DNA from: Vigna angularis
Taxonomy: Eukaryota; Streptophyta; Magnoliopsida; Fabales; Fabaceae
DNA length: 64,000 nt
NCBI RefSeq assembly: GCF_016808095.1
Contig: NC_068979.1
Location: 24,201,444 to 24,265,443 of the forward strand
Direction: 5' to 3'
How positions within the stretch are numbered: position 1 is the first letter of the stretch; each line of letters opens with the position of its first letter. Below are positions 22,545 to 33,838 of the stretch, in pieces. Made by a program: the position numbers and the translations under genes. The notes under the pieces are model-generated. The model worked only from the letters and a program-made list of their open reading frames with translations, did no database searches and was not told where the DNA came from.

Positions 22545-23418
22545 TAGAGCTGTCAACATGTGGGTTATTTGAGCCAACATGTTAATGACAGTAGAAGGTC
22601 TGAATTACACCTTTATTTAGATGAAGGAAATCTTGATCCAAATTTTTTTGATAAGTTGGATGTATTGAGTTATTGGAGGAATCGTCGGGATCGATATCCA
22701 AACTTATCTAAGATGACTTGTGACATTCTTAGCATTCCAATCACAACAGTTGCTAGTGAGTCTGCCTTTAGTTTTGGTTCTCGTGTGCTAACCAAATATC
22801 GTTCCTCCATTCTTCCGGATAATGTTGAGGCACTCATTTTAACTCAAAATTGGTTACATGGTTTTGAATTAACAGGTAACATTATTATTAGTACTACAAA
22901 ATTTATTTAATTATTTACTACTTTGTGTTTCAATATTATTAGTTAACACTTTTTTTTATTGAATTGTAGATAGGGATAAAGATGATTCAAGAGAGCAAAA
23001 TATTATGGATTTATCCATTCAAGATTCTAATATTGTAAATGGATAAGGAACACAAAAATGATGAATATAAGAAACTTATTTGTATGTTTTTTGTGTTTGT
23101 TTTTGGATGACATTTGAATTGTATTGTACTTTTTATTATTATTTTGAATTGTCTTCAGTTTAACATCATTTTTTGGGAGTGAAATTTGCTTAGATTTGAA
23201 TTAAAGAAAGTTTGTAATTTTTTTATTTAAAAAAAAATTGTAATTAAATGAGCCAGTGAGCCAACCTGTTTACCCACCAATCCGTGTGAGTCGGACCGGG
23301 TTCAAATTTTTCTAGCTCGCTAATAAATGAGTCGGGTTGGGTTAGCTCACTAAGTGACCAACCTGTGATGGGCCGCACCAGGCCGGGTCGGACAAGGTGA
23401 TCCGTTTTTACAGCTCTA
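22545..23418 (+). mobile_element. hAT element, deletion derivative
   Basis: The 874-bp element has inverted ends TAGAGCTGTCAA / TTTTTACAGCTCTA and a perfect 8-bp target duplication CATATTAT (22537-22544 and 23419-23426). It keeps only the 3' end of the transposase plus GGTCGGGT-rich subterminal sequence. The ends match those of the nested hATs at 58129-59584. Confidence 0.92.
22560..23046 (+). pseudogene. hAT transposase C-terminal fragment (dimerisation domain)
   Basis: Exons 22560-22875 and 22970-23046 are joined by GTAAC...GTAG. They encode about 130 residues with the hATC signature (LDVLSYWRNRRDRYPNLSKM, then IPITTVASESAFSFGSRVL and LPDNVEALILTQNWL). The tail DDSREQNIMDLSIQDSN and stop follow. 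The BED zinc finger and DDE catalytic region are missing: the frame starts almost inside the left terminal repeat. In RICESLEEPER-type transposases this region mediates dimerisation, so a peptide could at most act as an inhibitor. No expression evidence. Confidence 0.85.
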
Positions 23419-23426
23419 CATATTAT

Positions 23427-24714
23427 ATATGATAAAGATATTATATATGATTTATTAAAAGAAAATTTTAAAGAATATCATCAAAGTGAATGTTAGCTAA
23501 TTTGATGTTGTGTTTAATTCGTATCGGATGAACAGAGAAGACAAATTGACTATATAAATCAATATCACCTTTATTTCATATATCGAAATGATATCGGACT
23601 ATCTAAAATATATTAATCTAAAGAATCTTAATACGGCATGAAAAAGCTATATTAACCTAGTTAATCTGGACCTCTCCATGTAAAAATATATTAGAATACT
23701 ATATAAATAAGACACAAACTAGACATTATTAATTAATTATTATATTTATTATATCTCTTGCTAACTTAAATATTATAATATCTCTGAAGATATTCCATAT
23801 CTCTTTGTGACTTCTGAGTTGGACTAAACCCAATTGAAAATATACATGGAAAAGGACGCGTAGATTTTTCAGCGGATTTATAAGGACAACTCTACTCTTC
23901 TAAGTACAATTCTCATTACAATTATATACTCAAGAAAATTAGAAAAATTCTTTTACATGACTTAATTTAAATATATTCACTTTCTTATAAGAACAATATG
24001 TCATTGTATGCTATTATAATTTTTTCAATAATTAGCTTTTATTAAAGGATTAGAGATGATCAATTTTAACAAGACTTTTGTCTACTTAAATTTTTTTATC
24101 CATAAAACTCGAATATCAAACCTTAAGAGATTCCAAACAAATCAATTCTTTTGCATGCAATCTCCTCTTTGCAGCATTAATATCTTATCTGCATTTGCCT
24201 TTTTCAGTAATAAATAGTTTGTTGACTACAGTATCACATGGCTGCATGTATGGCCATTATTGTCTATGGTGGCCTGTGGGGAGAAGCCTCATTAATTGCC
24301 AAAAGTAGAAATTTTAAATGGTGGCATTTTAGATGGATTGAAGCCTCCTTCTAGCTAAGAAATACTTAACCAGTTACTGAATATGTATGCCTGCAGATGA
24401 ATCAGATTTCATATTGAATCCAGCATCGGTTTCTGCATAATATCTGTTATATACTGATTCCAATGTCTTTATGTACAGAATATGAATTTTTGAATAATTG
24501 GCAAGAAAGATGATTAATGTTTTAGGTAGGTAGTTGAGGTAAATGGTTCGGGTGATGTTTTTTTTTTGAAGCTTAAATGCTATTAAGAAAGTAAATTTAT
24601 GTTTCTCTAAACTATTTTTTTAAGGATATTTGTAAAAGATAGTTCAACGTCGTCAAAGGTAGTTCAATACCGTTAACCATTAATACAACAATAAATATAC
24701 ATAATCTTTTTTCT
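23427..24714. other. AT-rich spacer between hAT and MULE
   Basis: No gene seen. The segment 24485-24520 (AATAATTGGCAAGAAAGATGATTA) loosely resembles 31208-31245, consistent with belonging to the left copy of the duplicated module. Confidence 0.4.
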
Positions 24715-24723
24715 TATTTTTTA

Positions 24724-26475
24724 GGTTTAATACATCATTTGATAATTTTAGGTTTTTTATTCAAAGTCATCATACCTTTTAAAAAAGTTCAATAAGGCCC
24801 CATATTTCGTTAAAAACGGTTCAAAATGGTTCTTTTGATTTACGGCATTAAAAACATAACGATGCAATTGCTTCCATGGCGAAAACTGAATGATGTGTAC
24901 AATTTTTTATTGTGTGGCAAGGTGAGGTGAATTGAGTTGACAAGGTACGTGGAAATGTTAAAAAAATGAAGTTATTACGTAAAAGAAAAGGATTAGGGTT
25001 TGGGCAAAATCATGTGTAAAATCAGAAGCCCCAATTGTAATTTTCAAAATTAGAATCTTAATTAACAATTCACAAAATCATGTGCAAAATCAGAAACCCT
25101 AATTGCCAATTTGCAATTCACAAAAAATCAGAAACCCCGTCTCTCTCCCAACATTTCGACAACCATCACCCCATCGTTGTCTTCTTCACCTCAAACACCC
25201 ATAGCCAGAAAAAACTCATTCAAAGAGAAGGAAGAACTGTGAACAATAATTGAGAAAAAAGGCTGGTGGTAACGTTGGTGGAGTTCCTGGCCAACGAGGC
25301 GCCTTGGAAAAGATGCAGCAACATCGATGATCACGTTCGTCTCCGACGCTAACGACTTCACGTCTGGCTTACTCGTCTCACTTAATTTGGAATTTATTTG
25401 TTCATAGATTGCTGTGTTAGAACCAACTTTGGTGGCTTATTTGGTGAATAACAGGGTGAATCTTCAAGAGGGATGTACTGTAACTTTTTCAAGTGGTGTG
25501 ATGAAGAAAAGATTGACAAAAAAGATGGTGAAATTGTCAGAGAAAGGATAAAATTGTTAGTTGGAGCTGTGTGTGTTGTTATTGTAGTGAATATTGTGAA
25601 AATGTGGGTCTATTTAGGTTGAAGCTCAATGTTTACGTTCAGGTGTAGGTGTTCATGTAATGTGAAGGTGAAGCTCAATCTTTACGTTCAAGTGTTTATA
25701 TGTAATGTTAAATTTAGTTTCCCCTTTGGTAAAAAATGTGCAATGTGGTTCTCTTTTCAATTTAAAACTGTGTACTTTGGTCCCAAATGGATATCAACGA
25801 AAAACACATGAAAGATATCTGGCTTAGTTTCCACCATTAGTTTCCACCTCCAGTCCACCATTTCTGTCCACCTCCACTCCACCATCCACCTCCTCTCCAC
25901 CATTAGTTTCCACCTCCAGTCCACCATCTCTGTCCACCTCCGCTCCACCATCTACTTCCTCTCCACCATTACTTTCCACCTCCACTCCACCCTCTATTTC
26001 CACCTCAAACCCTAACCCCCAAATCCAACAACAAGAACATTAAATAAGTAGGTCAGGGTTAGCAACACTTACCTCACGTACGTACGCTCTTGAAATTTCA
26101 CCTTCAAGGAATCACCACACCACAATGATTACAAGACTAGTTTCACCATATTGTTAAACCCATAAATCGTGATAGGATTCTTAAATAAGGGTAATTAGAT
26201 TTAACCCATGTCGTTAAACCTAGCTGATGTCATTATATATTTTTTTTAATTTACACATTCAAATATATCATATGTGCCACGTATTGCAAAAATTTTACAC
26301 ATCATTCAGTTTTGGCCACGAAGGCAACTGCATCGTTATGTTTTTAACGCCGTAAGTCAAAAGGACCATTTTGAACATTTTTTAACGAAATATGGGGTCG
26401 AACCGAACTTTCTTAAAATGTAGGATGACTTTGAACAAAAGCCCCAAAACTAGGGACCACATGATGTATTAAACC
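24724..26475. mobile_element. Non-autonomous Mutator-like element (MULE) with long TIRs
   Basis: The 1752-bp element has ends GGTTTAATACATCAT / ATGATGTATTAAACC and TIRs of about 230 bp at roughly 80% identity. The flanking 9-mers TATTTTTTA and TAGTTTTTA (8/9) are the target duplication. The interior has gene-like GC pieces (25140-25560) but no recognisable protein, plus a 66-bp minisatellite. It may be a Pack-MULE of unknown cargo. Confidence 0.8.
25832..26006. repeat. 66-bp minisatellite inside the MULE
   Basis: Two full copies (25832-25897 and 25898-25963) and a partial third of a CCACC-rich unit. On the minus strand it reads as repeats of MVERRWTEMVDWRWKL. The skewed composition suggests slippage, not a real protein. 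Confidence 0.85.
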
Positions 26476-26926
26476 TAGTTTTTAAACCTTTATTTATAGG
26501 TTTTTTGGGTGGACTTTTGATTAAAATTGGCTTAATTACGATTCCATTGGGAGTAATCATACTTTACTTTTAAGTTAATTAGCTTTAAGATTAACCTACT
26601 CTGAGACGGCTCATCGATGAGTCTTATTTATGATTGACCAATCTACGTGGTGATGGACTAGGTTCGATTGTTCTGCTTGTCGAACTAGTGATTGAGTGTC
26701 TAAGTTGGCAAGTGACCGACCGACGTGTTTGGTGATTGACCGATCTTAGTAACTTGTGCTCTGAACTGTGGGATGTGAGTTTCGAGCTGATGTGTGGTCA
26801 GCCAATCTTTTTAATGTTTGGTCGTCACTACTATAGAAAAGACTTTTAATGTCTGTTATTTAGGGCTTTTGGTGTCTGATCCCTCCCTAACGTCTTATCG
26901 GGTGATGTCAAGGGAACGTCGAACCC

Positions 26927-26960
26927 CACAGTCAGACGTCTATATAGACGTCTGACTGTG
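26927..26960. repeat. 34-bp perfect palindrome
   Basis: Each 17-bp half reads CACAGTCAGACGTCTAT toward the centre at 26943/26944 and there is no spacer. Confidence 0.95.
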
Positions 26961-27143
26961 CCCCAGCCGATGTCTAATCCCTTGAGTCAAACGGGAACTA
27001 AATTTCACTGAATGATTTCATACTTATAATATATTCAAAATTAACTCAACAATATATATTACGAAAATTCAATCTAAAAAGTTAACTTAACATGCCAATC
27101 ATAATAACACAACAAACTTTATTACATGTTTTAACTAACAACC

Positions 27144-27258
27144 CAATAACATGCATACCCAAAAGCTAATAACATGCATACCCAAAAGTCAATAACATGC
27201 ATACCAAAAAGTCAATAACATGCATACACAAAAGCCAATAATATGCATACACAAAAAC
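27144..27258. repeat. 23-bp minisatellite, five copies
   Basis: Five head-to-tail units of the form CAATAACATGCATAC(C/A)CAAAAG with a few substitutions. Confidence 0.92.
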
Positions 27259-27840
27259 TTTTCCACAAAATAACTAACCTTCTTATCAGGTTAAAAACGT
27301 AGTGGAGGGAAATAGAGGAGTGGACCGTCCAAAAACACACAAAATCGTTGTCCAAAAATGCGCAAAATGGCCGCCCAAGAACACGCGTAGAACTGCACCA
27401 AAACACATTTTAATCGGTTCAAATGGAAGATAATTCATCAAAGAGTAATTTAATCGGAGTAAAACTAAGTTTAAACGGTGCAAAAGAGAGAAAACGAACC
27501 TGAAATGCAATGACCACAAAGAGAAATCGCAAGGAGGAAGATAATGAACAATGCGCGTAACTGCCTCAAGTGCGCGGTTTGGTGTAATAAAAAGACTTTA
27601 CACGTCGGAGCCTCTACCTGGCCGAAGTCTATATTCCTTTACATGTCGAGCCCCTATCAAGTCGACGTGTAAAACATTTAAAAAATTAATTTTGGCGGAA
27701 CCTTTTGGAATCCGACTTTAGGGGGGCCGACATCTAAATAGCCCTTAGACGTTGGGGCTGACAGGCCGATGTATAAGGACAATGGAACAATCACTTTTTA
27801 CTTACTTCTGAACAAATATATAAATTATTGACCTGTTTAG

Positions 27841-27928
27841 TGGTTGACCCAACTAGTTAGTTAACCACTCAAATTATCATTGATTGGTTGACCCAACTAG
27901 TTAGTTAACCACTCAAATTATCATTGAG
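27841..27928. repeat. 44-bp tandem duplication
   Basis: Two copies (27841-27884 and 27885-27928) start TGGTTGACCCAACTAG and differ only at the last base, so the duplication is recent. Confidence 0.92.
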
Positions 27929-27974
27929 AGTTCGCATTGTAATTGACTAAACAATCATCCATTACAATTAATAT

Positions 27975-28287
27975 GAAGGTCCATTTTATTAATGAGGTGG
28001 TTTTAGAATTAAAAGCGGATAGCTAGCTTAATTCCTCGGTGGTCATGTTAAGGTGTCGCTTTTGCCAGTTAGATGCTGTAAGGACATTCCCTCCAAATTG
28101 AAGTTTGAGAGTTATCAGTTAGACACTGAAACTTTGTCTCATCAGAAGCTCTTTCTATCACATGTTAAAGAGTGCTCCTCGCATGAACTTTTATAAATTG
28201 TACCAGAAAAGGAGAAATGATTAGAACATCAATTTAAAGGACGTTCAACTTTATATACTTTTTTCTTCACCTATTTGTTGGTATTAG
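27975..28287. repeat. Duplicated non-coding module, block 3, left copy
   Basis: This aligns with 31246-31605 in the same orientation. A 22-bp core is identical (28049-28070 versus 31314-31335, containing GGTGTCGCTTTTGCCAG). ACACTGAAACTTTGTCT and GCATGAACTTTT are also shared. No ORF is shared between the copies. Confidence 0.8.
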
Positions 28288-28847
28288 AAAAGCATCATGA
28301 AAAGTGAAAACAAAGCTTTTCAAAATCTAAGTATAATTAAATAATAATGTCACTTACATTTGAAAAGATATCAATCAATTTATCACGACCGACTAGTAGT
28401 TTCATTATACAGATAAAATATAAAATAAACAAGGATTTGACTTGTTATAACCCATTTTTTTTTTATCAAATCAGTTAAATCAATAAAAGCAAACAAATCA
28501 ATCTTAATAGTTTTGAACTAAGGACATTAACTATGAAAGTAACAAGTCCTAAGGGTACCATAAAATTAAGGGATAAATATAACATCCCAAAAACTATTGT
28601 ATACTAGTGCATTTATATAATTATACCAAAACTATTTAGTAGATATTTATATACAATATTTTAAAGTTTGATACATAGATATTAAAATATGACTAGAAAT
28701 GAGTATCATTCTTAAAATTTGGATTGGCATTTCCATTTCTAGTTAACAATAATATTATATGATTTTCACTAAGTATGACCTTACAATTCCACAACATATA
28801 ATATAATATAAAGATAGGTTAACTGTAGTACCATAATAATATACAAG

Positions 28848-28898
<51 letters not shown>

Positions 28899-30440
28899 CA
28901 CATCAATTCATGTTCTTAATTCAAATAATCATAATAACAAATTACGTTTTGTTTACTGTTCAAAATACACAAAAACTTAATTGTAGTTCTAATAAATCCA
29001 AGATAATTTGGTACACTCGGTACTTTTGAAATATTCATATTAAGTTTTATTAAATAGTAATATATGACTTTTAAAAGCAATATTAAAATCCACATTACAT
29101 CATGTTGGTTCATTGCACCTAAGTTATTAAACATGATGGATGAACCTCCTTTACTTTCTTATCACTTGATATTTTAATATATGTGATTTAGATTGTTAGT
29201 GTAATTAAGATGTATTTTCTTTAATGAGTTTTCATGTTTAATATTATGATCACAATAAGTGATAGAATCTTATGTACATCCATATACAACCACAATAAAC
29301 CAAAGAACCATTTTCCCATACCCACACATGACTACAATAATTCTAGGTATCCACACAATATATAACATCATGTATAACACAAAATCTCATCATCATCTCA
29401 TATAAGAATCAAATAAATTATAACATGATTTTAGTTTTATTCTTTTTTTTATCAAAATTTGATCTAATTATGTCCATATCGTAACCAAATACATGAAACT
29501 TGTCCTTAATAATTAAGGAGTTAACCTTTTTTTAATGTAACAAACACAGTAACACCTCACCCTTCTTCAAATAGGAAGAACCTCGTCATTCTCACCTCCA
29601 TAACACTTTCATCTTCATCATTTTCTCCATTTAAGGAATTCATATTGGACTTGCACCAGGAAATAACACCCATCCAATGAACCTTCCTCATTTTCCAAAC
29701 CTCACTCACACAATAAAAAAAACCTCACAGAAAGGTTGTAATAAAACTAGAGAAAAAGTAGAGAAGAGAGTTTTTCTTTTTGCGAAGATACACTATGGAA
29801 TGGAAGAAAGGAAACAAAGAATCTTCTTACAATATTTTGAATGGAGTACCTTATATGCTACAAAATGGTCTTTCTCTAATTAATAAGAGAGATATAAATA
29901 TGTATAAAATAAATGTTACTACTCATTCTCACGTTAATCATACAACCAACTTTCCCACAAAACAAAGTTTATAATTAATATTAATCTGACATGACTTAAC
30001 AAATATAACATAATATCTAGAAAATTCTCATTTTCTGACAGTATCCTAATAATCTATTGTTTATAACAAGTTTCTATCAAAATATCAAGACAAAAAAAAG
30101 AGTATAAGAGAGATTTCTTTATTTAGAATTGCTGTATTCTATCATCTCTTTTCTTAAATAGGCAATATAGAATATTTTTTCATTAATATGGGAAATTATA
30201 AGAAATATGTAATAAAGGGAGAGAATATAGAAGATATTCATGTGAATAAATCCTAATAATAGTTTATTAAAGAAAGAAAAGAACAATCTAATAAAAACAT
30301 AATCAAATACATTAACAGCTTATAGAGAAATTTAGCGAAATAGATCCATGTCGCAAAACAAGCTTGATCAAACTAGTTGATAAAGGAGTAAAAGTAACTT
30401 AAAAGTTACTGGACTTACCAAATCCAGTTCATTTAACTTT
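28288..30440. other. AT-rich intergenic spacer
   Basis: No supported gene. It includes an (AT)n run at 28850-28894. Small ORFs at 28916-29134 and 29677-29974 have no recognisable features. Confidence 0.6.
28850..28894. repeat. (AT)n microsatellite
   Basis: Uninterrupted AT dinucleotide run of about 45 bp. Confidence 0.95.
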
Positions 30441-30499
30441 GAAGCAGTACACAAAGCAGAACCATGAATTTGTTGAGCCTCTCAAGTCCTCTTATGAAT

Positions 30500-31058
30500 T
30501 CTGATTTCTTAGGACTGTACATGACTTTTATCCTATCTTTGTCATTATTGATATAAGAATCAGATATGTTTTGCCATCGCCGTCTAAATCAGCAAACTCA
30601 AAGCCTTAAATGCGTAGAGAATATGTGGTTAGAATCATAAATCAGCCATGTTAGGTCCTATTCATCATCCAACTACGAACAGATATACTCATATGTATAC
30701 TTGCACTCTTGACCCATGATAAAGATATTAGACACTAGAGAACTAGAATATGACATCACACATGTTTTTGTGACATTTTTCAACTTTAGAGGCTCTTTTT
30801 AGCTCCACGTGAAGGCTAAGAGGTCCAATCAGGGAGCTTAAATGCCATCATCTCATTCGTGGCCCATGACAGTCACTATGGTCACAAACGATCACCCTTA
30901 GTCAGTCATATGTGAAAAAATAATGCACAGACATTAAAAATGACAACTGCTTGCTAAATAATCTGATTTATAGATTGGACTGTGGTATTAATCAGTTAAT
31001 TTGCACCACAAACAAGGTTGCTCTGCCAAAAAAGTTCGCAGGATAACATTAAATTCTG

Positions 31059-31091
<33 letters not shown>

Positions 31092-31605
31092 GGATTTGAG
31101 ACATGAATCAAATTTCATTTCATTGAACCAAACATTGATTTGAGTAGAATGTAAACATTGAATTACTGGGGGGCTTCTGGCAAGGGAAATTAATTTTAAT
31201 CTGTGTATAGATAATTGGCATGGCAAAAGAAAGAGGAATGATTAGATGGACCACTTAATTTATGAGGTAGTTTAAGAATTAAAAGCAGCCAGGTTCGTTC
31301 CTTGGTGGTCTTGTAAGGTGTCGCTTTTGCCAGTTGAATATTGCTCTAAGGACATTCTCTCAAATTGAGGTTGCAAAATTATATGTTGGACACTGAAACT
31401 TTGTCTGATCAGAAGCTCCTGATTCGTATCACATTTTGTCTGTATTATGGGTATAAGCTCTTGTTATCACATTATTAAAAAGTGCTGTTGGCATGAACTT
31501 TTCATCCATTGCACAACAAAAAGTTGAAATGATAAGAACATAATTGCTTTTAAAGGTCGATTAGCTTTACAATAATTATTTTTTCTTCTCTTTTTTGTTG
31601 GTTGG
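30500..31605. repeat. Duplicated non-coding module, compact right copy
   Basis: Blocks at about 30500-30812, 30890-31000 and 31246-31605 correspond, in order and orientation, to 19960-20215, 21231-21350 and 27975-28287. The left copy spreads over 8.3 kb because of transposon insertions; here the blocks sit within 1.1 kb. A (TA)n run at 31064-31092 lies between blocks 2 and 3. No coding potential is visible. Confidence 0.7.
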
Positions 31606-32356
31606 ATGTAGTTATATAATATACATCTCAAATTTCTTTTACTTGTGATCCCATAACGAAGATCATGTGTGGTGAAAAGGGAAATTTTGAAATCTCTGCT
31701 AAGTCATCCTTCTAAATAGCTATGGTCCTAAGGATCAGATGCAGCAATGCATAAAAGCAAAAACAAGCAGTCTCTTTGATAGAGAAGAGAGCATTAAAGG
31801 GGCGGTTTCCATTGCTTTGACAATACGAGGTGGTCATCTTTCATATTCCATCTTTCTTTATATAAGATCAAATGCATGAATACAAGGCATCCAGTTTTAT
31901 CAATATATTCTGCCATAAACTGCAAAAACTTATGATAGTGAACATAACATAGAAAATGGAAGAATACACGAAAATCAGCAAGAGGGAGACACAACACGCA
32001 TGTATCATTATTGACAGATAATGATTATTGTTGGACAACACATCTATCACACATTCAAGACTCATGATACATAATTGAAATAAGAGTAAACCTTCATTCT
32101 GGTCTCTTGTATTGTATATGTCAGTCATTTTAGTCTTCTCCTTCATTTACTTTAGTCCCTAACTTCAGAAAATGTCATTCACATCCTTCATTTACTTATA
32201 TTGACATTGAGGACTAAGTGAACAGCATTCTCAAAGTCAATGACTAAAGTAACATTTAGCAAAGTTAAGAGACTAAAATGATTGATGCATACACACGAAG
32301 TTAGGATTTACTCATTGATGAAACTCCAAATACACACACATGTATTCAAGCAGAAA
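31606..32356. other. Spacer and PKS 3' flank
   Basis: No gene. At 32087-32314 short pieces are repeated in inverted order (AGTAAA near both ends, CATTTTAGTCT versus AGACTAAAATG). This may be a decayed MITE, but no target duplication holds up. Confidence 0.35.
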
Positions 32357-33838
32357 CTAAATGTACAAGAGTTGTGAAGGGTGTGGTGAGAGTGAGCGCT
32401 GAAGTGGGGGTGTGGCATAAGCATGTTGCTTATGTCTTGGACCAAAAATTCCCTCCTTTGTTTCTGTCTTAAACTCTGTCACCTGAGGGTAGGTGTCTGA
32501 CCTGCGACGGATTTGGGTGTTGGAACTAGGCTTGTCGTATGCTGTGAATGCATCTCCAGCAACACCTACAGCTTTCTGGCTCTTGCAACCCAGCAGGATG
32601 CTAGGACGCCTCCTCTGCATCTCTTTGATGACTTTTGGTTTAGCATTTGAGGAAACTAAGGATGTTCTAATTGGACTCCTAGTGGTGGCTATTGACCTTT
32701 GATCATCGTAGTCTGACATGGTTGAGTACTCTAAGGCACTGGCAGTGGCTACACTCCACTCTATGCTTGCCTCACTTGGTGCATAACAAGTTGTGGGGCT
32801 GGCACAGCTAGAAACAATATTGGATGTCGATCTAGCAAGGAAGGAGTTGGATTTGCCTGTGAGGCTTTCAATCTCAAACAAGTCTGAACTTGCATCACTC
32901 TCAGCATCATTGTAGTTTCCACCAGAATTTTCTGAGAAGTCAGTTTCTTCAATTTTAGGAGCAGCTTCCCAAGACGTTTTTGCCAACCTTCTATCAAAGC
33001 TCAAGGACTTGCTCCTGCTATCCAATATTGGAGAGCCAAACACTTCCAATGAATTCCTCGGCTTCTCTACTTGAAGTTGCAGTTTGACCAGTTGATTTCC
33101 TGAGCTAGAAGTCACAGATGAGAGTGATAAACTTTTCTCTCTGCTCAATCCCTGTGCAACCTTCTCCGGCCTTTGGAAATAGGCATCCTTGCTGATCAAG
33201 ATTTCTGCTTCATGAGGCTTAGTCATTTTAACTAAATGACTACCCTCTGGATCAGCATTGAAGATATTTCTTGAAGTTGTTTTTCCATTACTAGCATCTT
33301 TGTTGCAGTTGATTTCACCTGCATGGTCACTAATATCAACAGAATTACTGTCAGAACAATAGCATTTGCAACCAAGACTAGCCAGAAAACTCTTCCTCCG
33401 CAATTTGTTTTTCATGTTCTTGGAGGAATTTCTCACACCACTTTGTAACAGTGCACTTTGGCTGTTCAAACTTGACTCAGACCGAACACTTGGAGTTCCA
33501 TACTGAACTTTGTTCTTTCTAGTTACTAGAGCTGTTTGTTCATCTTTCTGGGGCTGGTTCTTGTTTGCATCATTGTTAGCAACTCTTTGGGGGCTTTCCA
33601 TATTCTCTCCATTGAAGTACTTTTCAGCCCCAAACACTCCAATTTCTCCATCATCTTCCTTCTTTACTCCATGGTGAAGAGTCTCCTTTCTGTTGCTGGC
33701 GAAGCCATGGCCCGATTCAGACAGGATCTCTTCTTTGCTGTTCAAGTATGAAGAGAAGGACGCATCACGTAGGTGGTAGATGTTGTTCTGAGAGTTGAAA
33801 GTTTGCAACTGATGGGAACTGACTTCTGAGATAACCAT
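32357..33838 (-). CDS. PKS: PHYTOCHROME KINASE SUBSTRATE 1-like protein
   Basis: PKS proteins are plasma-membrane-associated factors that bind phytochromes and phototropins and act in phototropism and light-dependent growth. The single-exon frame gives 493 aa from ATG 33838. Family blocks are clear: RDASFSSYLNSKEE (about 24-37), FGAEKYFNG (about 69-77), YGTPSVRSESSLNSQSALL (about 113-131), FLASLGCKCYCSD with a cysteine cluster (about 151-163), APSEASIEWSVATASA and RRPSILLGCKSQKAVGVAGDAF near the C-terminus. The protein is serine-rich and probably largely disordered. The frame is open 41 codons further upstream, but that stretch is hydrophobic and unlike the family, so the internal ATG is preferred. 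Which PKS paralogue it is cannot be decided here. Confidence 0.92.
   Translation of the reverse strand: MVISEVSSHQLQTFNSQNNIYHLRDASFSSYLNSKEEILSESGHGFASNRKETLHHGVKKEDDGEIGVFGAEKYFNGENMESPQRVANNDANKNQPQKDEQTALVTRKNKVQYGTPSVRSESSLNSQSALLQSGVRNSSKNMKNKLRRKSFLASLGCKCYCSDSNSVDISDHAGEINCNKDASNGKTTSRNIFNADPEGSHLVKMTKPHEAEILISKDAYFQRPEKVAQGLSREKSLSLSSVTSSSGNQLVKLQLQVEKPRNSLEVFGSPILDSRSKSLSFDRRLAKTSWEAAPKIEETDFSENSGGNYNDAESDASSDLFEIESLTGKSNSFLARSTSNIVSSCASPTTCYAPSEASIEWSVATASALEYSTMSDYDDQRSIATTRSPIRTSLVSSNAKPKVIKEMQRRRPSILLGCKSQKAVGVAGDAFTAYDKPSSNTQIRRRSDTYPQVTEFKTETKEGIFGPRHKQHAYATPPLQRSLSPHPSQLLYI

Larger units (their letters stand above)
26826..27780. mobile_element. CACTA-like remnant rich in GACGTC
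   Basis: It begins CACTACTATAGAAAAGAC. Both flanks carry GACGTC/GTCGAC/CCGACGT repeats (26880-26970 and 27600-27780), as in CACTA subterminal regions. No matching right terminus or target duplication was found. It contains a 34-bp perfect palindrome and a 23-bp minisatellite. Confidence 0.4.

Noticed and set aside
25757..25951. MVERRW-type repetitive ORF
   Set aside because: It is the translation of a 66-bp minisatellite inside a MULE.
27144..27258. CRISPR-like regular array
   Set aside because: The units are contiguous without spacers, so it is a plain minisatellite in a plant genome.
32087..32314. Possible fifth MULE or MITE beside PKS
   Set aside because: Inverted pieces exist, but the flanking 9-mers match at only about 6/9 and the ends are not the GGYTTAAT type.
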